Origin: JBHFEI01 sp041928815
Lineage (GTDB): Bacteria > Pseudomonadota > Alphaproteobacteria > Rhizobiales > Rhizobiaceae
NCBI RefSeq assembly: GCF_041928815.1
Contig: NZ_JBHFEI010000009.1
Location: 186,001 to 250,000 of the forward strand
DNA length: 64,000 bases
Direction of reading: 5' to 3'
A program made the translations under genes and the position numbers. Of this stretch, positions 61,765 to 64,000 are shown piece by piece (the stretch's first letter is position 1; every line of letters starts with the position of its first letter). The notes under the pieces are model-generated. The model worked only from the letters and a program-made list of their open reading frames with translations. It was not told the DNA's origin and ran no database searches.

Positions 61765-63004
61765 GGGCGCGCATCCGCTCGATGTACCAGGTGGCGAAAT
61801 TGTCGAGCTGGCGCTCGGTGAAGGGCGAGTAGGGGCCGGGGATGTAGGCCGGGTCTTCGACGCCGCGCTGCGAGCGGGCGACGAGGGCGGAATCCTGCTC
61901 GGTCGTCGCGGTCCAGACGCTGGTCAGCGTGTCGCGGTCGTAATCGACGCCCTCGACCGCATCCTTGTGCACCAGCCACTTGGTGCGCACCAGCGTGCGG
62001 TCGGGCGCAAGCGGGATCACCATCGAGGTCACCGCATGGTCGCCCATGAAGTGGCTCCAGCCGTTGTGGGCCCAGAGATGGATGTCGCCGAGATCCTTGC
62101 GCGTCATCGTGCCGAGGAGTTTGGAGCAGGCCGCCGTCGCGTCCGGCGTCTGGCTCTCGCCGGCGCCGGCGATGATCAGGCGCTGGGTGCGGAAATTGGT
62201 GGCGTGGCCGGCGAGCTGCTCGACGGGCGCGGAGGGAAAACCCTCCGCCTCCCAGGCGGCCGTCCGCTCGGCATAGAGCGCCTCGTGCGCCCTCGCCATT
62301 TCCCGGTCCTCCGCGCTCAGCGTGTCGGGATCGTAGCCGAAGTCGATCTCGACGAAGGAGACGCAAAGCTCCGGATGGTTGGCAGAACAGTGGTAGCATT
62401 CGCGGTTGTTCTCGAGGGTGAGCTTCCAGTTGCCCTCCTCGATCACGTCGACCTGATGGGCGATGCGCGCGTCCTTCAGGCCGTAGGGGGCGAGCCGCTC
62501 CTCCATCACCGCCGCGAGCCTGTCGATGTCGTCCGGCGGCGTCTCGGAAAGGCAGGCAAAGACGAGCCCGCCGATGCTGCGCACATGCACGGGCTTCAGG
62601 TTGTTGCAGGAACGGTCGAAGCCTGTTCCCATGTGCGGCGCGTGGGCGAGCGTGCCATCCAGCGCATAGGTCCACTGGTGATAGGGACAGACGATGCGCG
62701 ACAGGATCGCCGGGCCGTGATCGAGGAGGCGCGAGCCGCGATGGCGGCAGACATTGTGCACGAGGCGGAGCGCCCCGTCGTCGTCGCGCAAAAGGATCAG
62801 GCTGGTGCGGCCGATATCGATCACGGTGGCGTCGCCGGGCTCCGGCACGTCGCAGTCGAGGCCGATATAGATCCAGTGCCGGCGGAAGAGGACGTCGAGA
62901 TCGGCCTCGAACACGTCGGCGCGGGTGTAGAGGCCGGCGGGCAGCGCATGGCCGTCGACGCGGGCGTCGAGAAGGGCGGTGATCGGGGAGGGGCGGTTCA
63001 GCAT
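61754..63004 (-). CDS. Rieske 2Fe-2S oxygenase, glycine betaine/stachydrine demethylase type (GbcA/Stc2-like)
   Basis: 416 residues. Rieske cluster motif CRHRG...CPYHQWTYALDG, then the mononuclear iron motif ENNRECYHCSANHPEL, and the C-terminal TKWLVHKDAVEGVDYD and QRGVEDPAYIPGPYSP, which closely follow glycine betaine monooxygenase and stachydrine demethylase. The reaction removes one N-methyl group with O2 and NAD(P)H, releasing formaldehyde. It leads the operon that continues with the reductase, a TMADH-type demethylase and a GFA protein. Choice between betaine, stachydrine or another methylated amino acid is not possible from sequence alone. Confidence 0.9.
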   Translation of the reverse strand: MLNRPSPITALLDARVDGHALPAGLYTRADVFEADLDVLFRRHWIYIGLDCDVPEPGDATVIDIGRTSLILLRDDDGALRLVHNVCRHRGSRLLDHGPAILSRIVCPYHQWTYALDGTLAHAPHMGTGFDRSCNNLKPVHVRSIGGLVFACLSETPPDDIDRLAAVMEERLAPYGLKDARIAHQVDVIEEGNWKLTLENNRECYHCSANHPELCVSFVEIDFGYDPDTLSAEDREMARAHEALYAERTAAWEAEGFPSAPVEQLAGHATNFRTQRLIIAGAGESQTPDATAACSKLLGTMTRKDLGDIHLWAHNGWSHFMGDHAVTSMVIPLAPDRTLVRTKWLVHKDAVEGVDYDRDTLTSVWTATTEQDSALVARSQRGVEDPAYIPGPYSPFTERQLDNFATWYIERMRAHGY

Positions 63005-63151
63005 GACATTCCCTTATGCCGTGGAAGGCCGAGAGTGCGGCAGGATCCCTTTTGGTACAACGGCAGAAATAATTGAGCGACACATGAGAAAATGTTATGC
63101 GAAAGCCGGCGCGGCGGCTGTCCCGCCGCCGATATGCCGGGGAGGCCGCCC

Positions 63152-64000
63152 ATGCAGTTCCGCCGGAAGCTGCCGTCGCTGACCGCGCTCGTCGCGCTGG
63201 AGGCGGTGGTGCGCCATCGCAGCGTCACCGCCGCCGCCCGCGAGCTCGGCGTCACCCAGGCGGCCGTCAGCCGGCAGATCGCCTTGCTGGAGGCGGAGTT
63301 CGGCCGGCCGCTCTTCCTGCGCGGCCACCGCACGATCGAGCCGACGCCGGCCTGCCTGGCGCTCGGCGCCGCGCTCGCCGACGGTTTCGCCGGCATCGCC
63401 GACGCGGTCGAGAGCCTGCGCGCCAACACCGGCAGCGTCGTGACGATCGGCGCGACCATCGCCTTTTCCGCCTTCTGGCTGCTGCCGAAGCTCGCCGAGG
63501 TGCGCGGCCTCCACCCCGACATCCAGATCCGCGTCGTCTCGCAGGACCAGCCCTGGCGGCCGGGCGGCGGCGATGTCGACATCGTGCTGCGCTACGGCAC
63601 GCCGCCCTTTTCCGACGGCATGGCGATCGCGTCCTGCGGCGACCGGGTCTTCCCCGTCTGTTCGCCCGATTACGCCGCCCGGCACGATCTTGCCGCCTTT
63701 CCGCGCGGCGCGCCCGACCTCATCGACACCGAGGTGCCGAACCGGGGCTGGTACCGCTGGGCCGACTGGTTCTCCCGGGCCGGCGTCAAGGCGGATGCGG
63801 CCGCGCCGGCGCTGCGCTTCAGCCATTACACCGAGGCGATCGCGGCGGCGCGCGCCGGCCATGGCGTGGCGCTCGGCTGGGAGACGCTGATCCGCGCCTT
63901 CCTCGACGACGGCAGCCTCGTCAAGGTCGGCGGCCATGAGTTCGAGGCCGAGGGGCGGCACAACATCCTGCTGCCGGCCGGCGCGCGTCCGTCGGGGCCG
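63152..64000 (+). CDS. LysR family transcriptional regulator (3' end outside the window)
   Basis: 283 codons with no stop before the window end. Start ATG at 63152, with GGGGAGG 6 nt upstream. N-terminal winged helix (about 5-65: LPSLTALVALEAVVRHRSVTAAARELGVTQAAVSRQIALLEAEFGRPLFLRGHR) and an effector domain of the GcvA/AmpR type (VTIGATIAFSAFWLLPKLAEV, VDIVLRYGTPPF, RVFPVCSPDYA). It diverges from the N-demethylation operon across 147 bp, the classic LysR arrangement, so it probably activates that operon in response to the methylated substrate. Only about 10-25 residues should be missing. Confidence 0.9.
   Translation, partial: MQFRRKLPSLTALVALEAVVRHRSVTAAARELGVTQAAVSRQIALLEAEFGRPLFLRGHRTIEPTPACLALGAALADGFAGIADAVESLRANTGSVVTIGATIAFSAFWLLPKLAEVRGLHPDIQIRVVSQDQPWRPGGGDVDIVLRYGTPPFSDGMAIASCGDRVFPVCSPDYAARHDLAAFPRGAPDLIDTEVPNRGWYRWADWFSRAGVKADAAAPALRFSHYTEAIAAARAGHGVALGWETLIRAFLDDGSLVKVGGHEFEAEGRHNILLPAGARPSGP

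Noticed and set aside
63097..63939. 280-codon plus-strand frame near the window end
   Set aside because: It is a shifted shadow of the LysR gene that starts at 63152; the real frame has no stop before the window end and carries the LysR motifs.

Overview
The window reads as part of a repABC secondary replicon (megaplasmid or chromid) of a GC-rich alphaproteobacterium of the order Rhizobiales, most likely Rhizobiaceae. The basis is a complete repA-repB-repC operon (39478-43184), a perfect RepABC-type parS palindrome 138 bp upstream of repA, a counter-transcribed RNA in the repB-repC gap, a DUF1403-ScpB pair of the kind seen on rhizobial plasmids, several rhizobial ABC-sugar and C1/amine gene clusters, and Rhizobiales-type interspersed intergenic repeats. 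I saw no rRNA, tRNA, CRISPR array, insertion sequence or conjugation gene.

Layout. 1-2.3 kb: the 3' end of a Tim44-domain gene, repeats, then a DUF1403-scpB pair on the minus strand. 2.5-5.5 kb: a PAS hybrid histidine kinase with two receivers. 6.0-13.4 kb: one 2464-residue RTX protein made of four ~284-residue tandem units, a parallel beta-helix insert, more RTX arrays and a type I secretion-like C-terminus. 13.5-23.3 kb: a divergent sugar/polyol locus. It holds two SDR dehydrogenases, an FGGY kinase, a split transketolase, a SorC regulator and an Rbs-type ABC transporter, and three copies of one 14-bp near-palindrome sit at its start sites. 23.3-24.7 kb: a MASE1-GGDEF diguanylate cyclase. 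25.2-31.9 kb: an XRE-cupin regulator, a minus-strand glnT-glxB-glxC-glxD operon for gamma-glutamyl nitrogen transfer, and a divergent PuuB-like FAD oxidase. glxC carries an in-frame TGA. 32.4-37.6 kb: sugar-nucleotide-type epimerase, amidase with an AtzG-like partner, MFS transporter and GntR/UTRA regulator. 38.1-39.5 kb: a 1.3-kb non-coding stretch with a 106-bp repeat, parS and the repA control region. 39.5-43.2 kb: repABC. 43.5-46.7 kb: a soluble chemoreceptor and a lipid kinase.

46.6-56.9 kb holds a second sugar locus: an Frc-type ABC transporter, two Gfo/Idh/MocA dehydrogenases, a D-2-hydroxyacid-type dehydrogenase, an alpha/beta hydrolase, an RPE-family epimerase and a ROK kinase, with a divergent ROK repressor. 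57.0-64 kb: an acyltransferase-3 protein, then an N-demethylation operon (Rieske oxygenase, ferredoxin reductase, TMADH-type demethylase, GFA-fold protein), and a divergent LysR regulator cut by the window end.

Overall this is a catabolic, accessory-type replicon region: several self-contained uptake-plus-catabolism modules, each with its own local regulator, around the replication origin. The most noteworthy items are the architecture of the giant RTX protein, the SorC-operator regulon around the split-transketolase pathway, the gamma-glutamyl-amine cluster with interrupted glxC, and the interspersed mosaic repeats.
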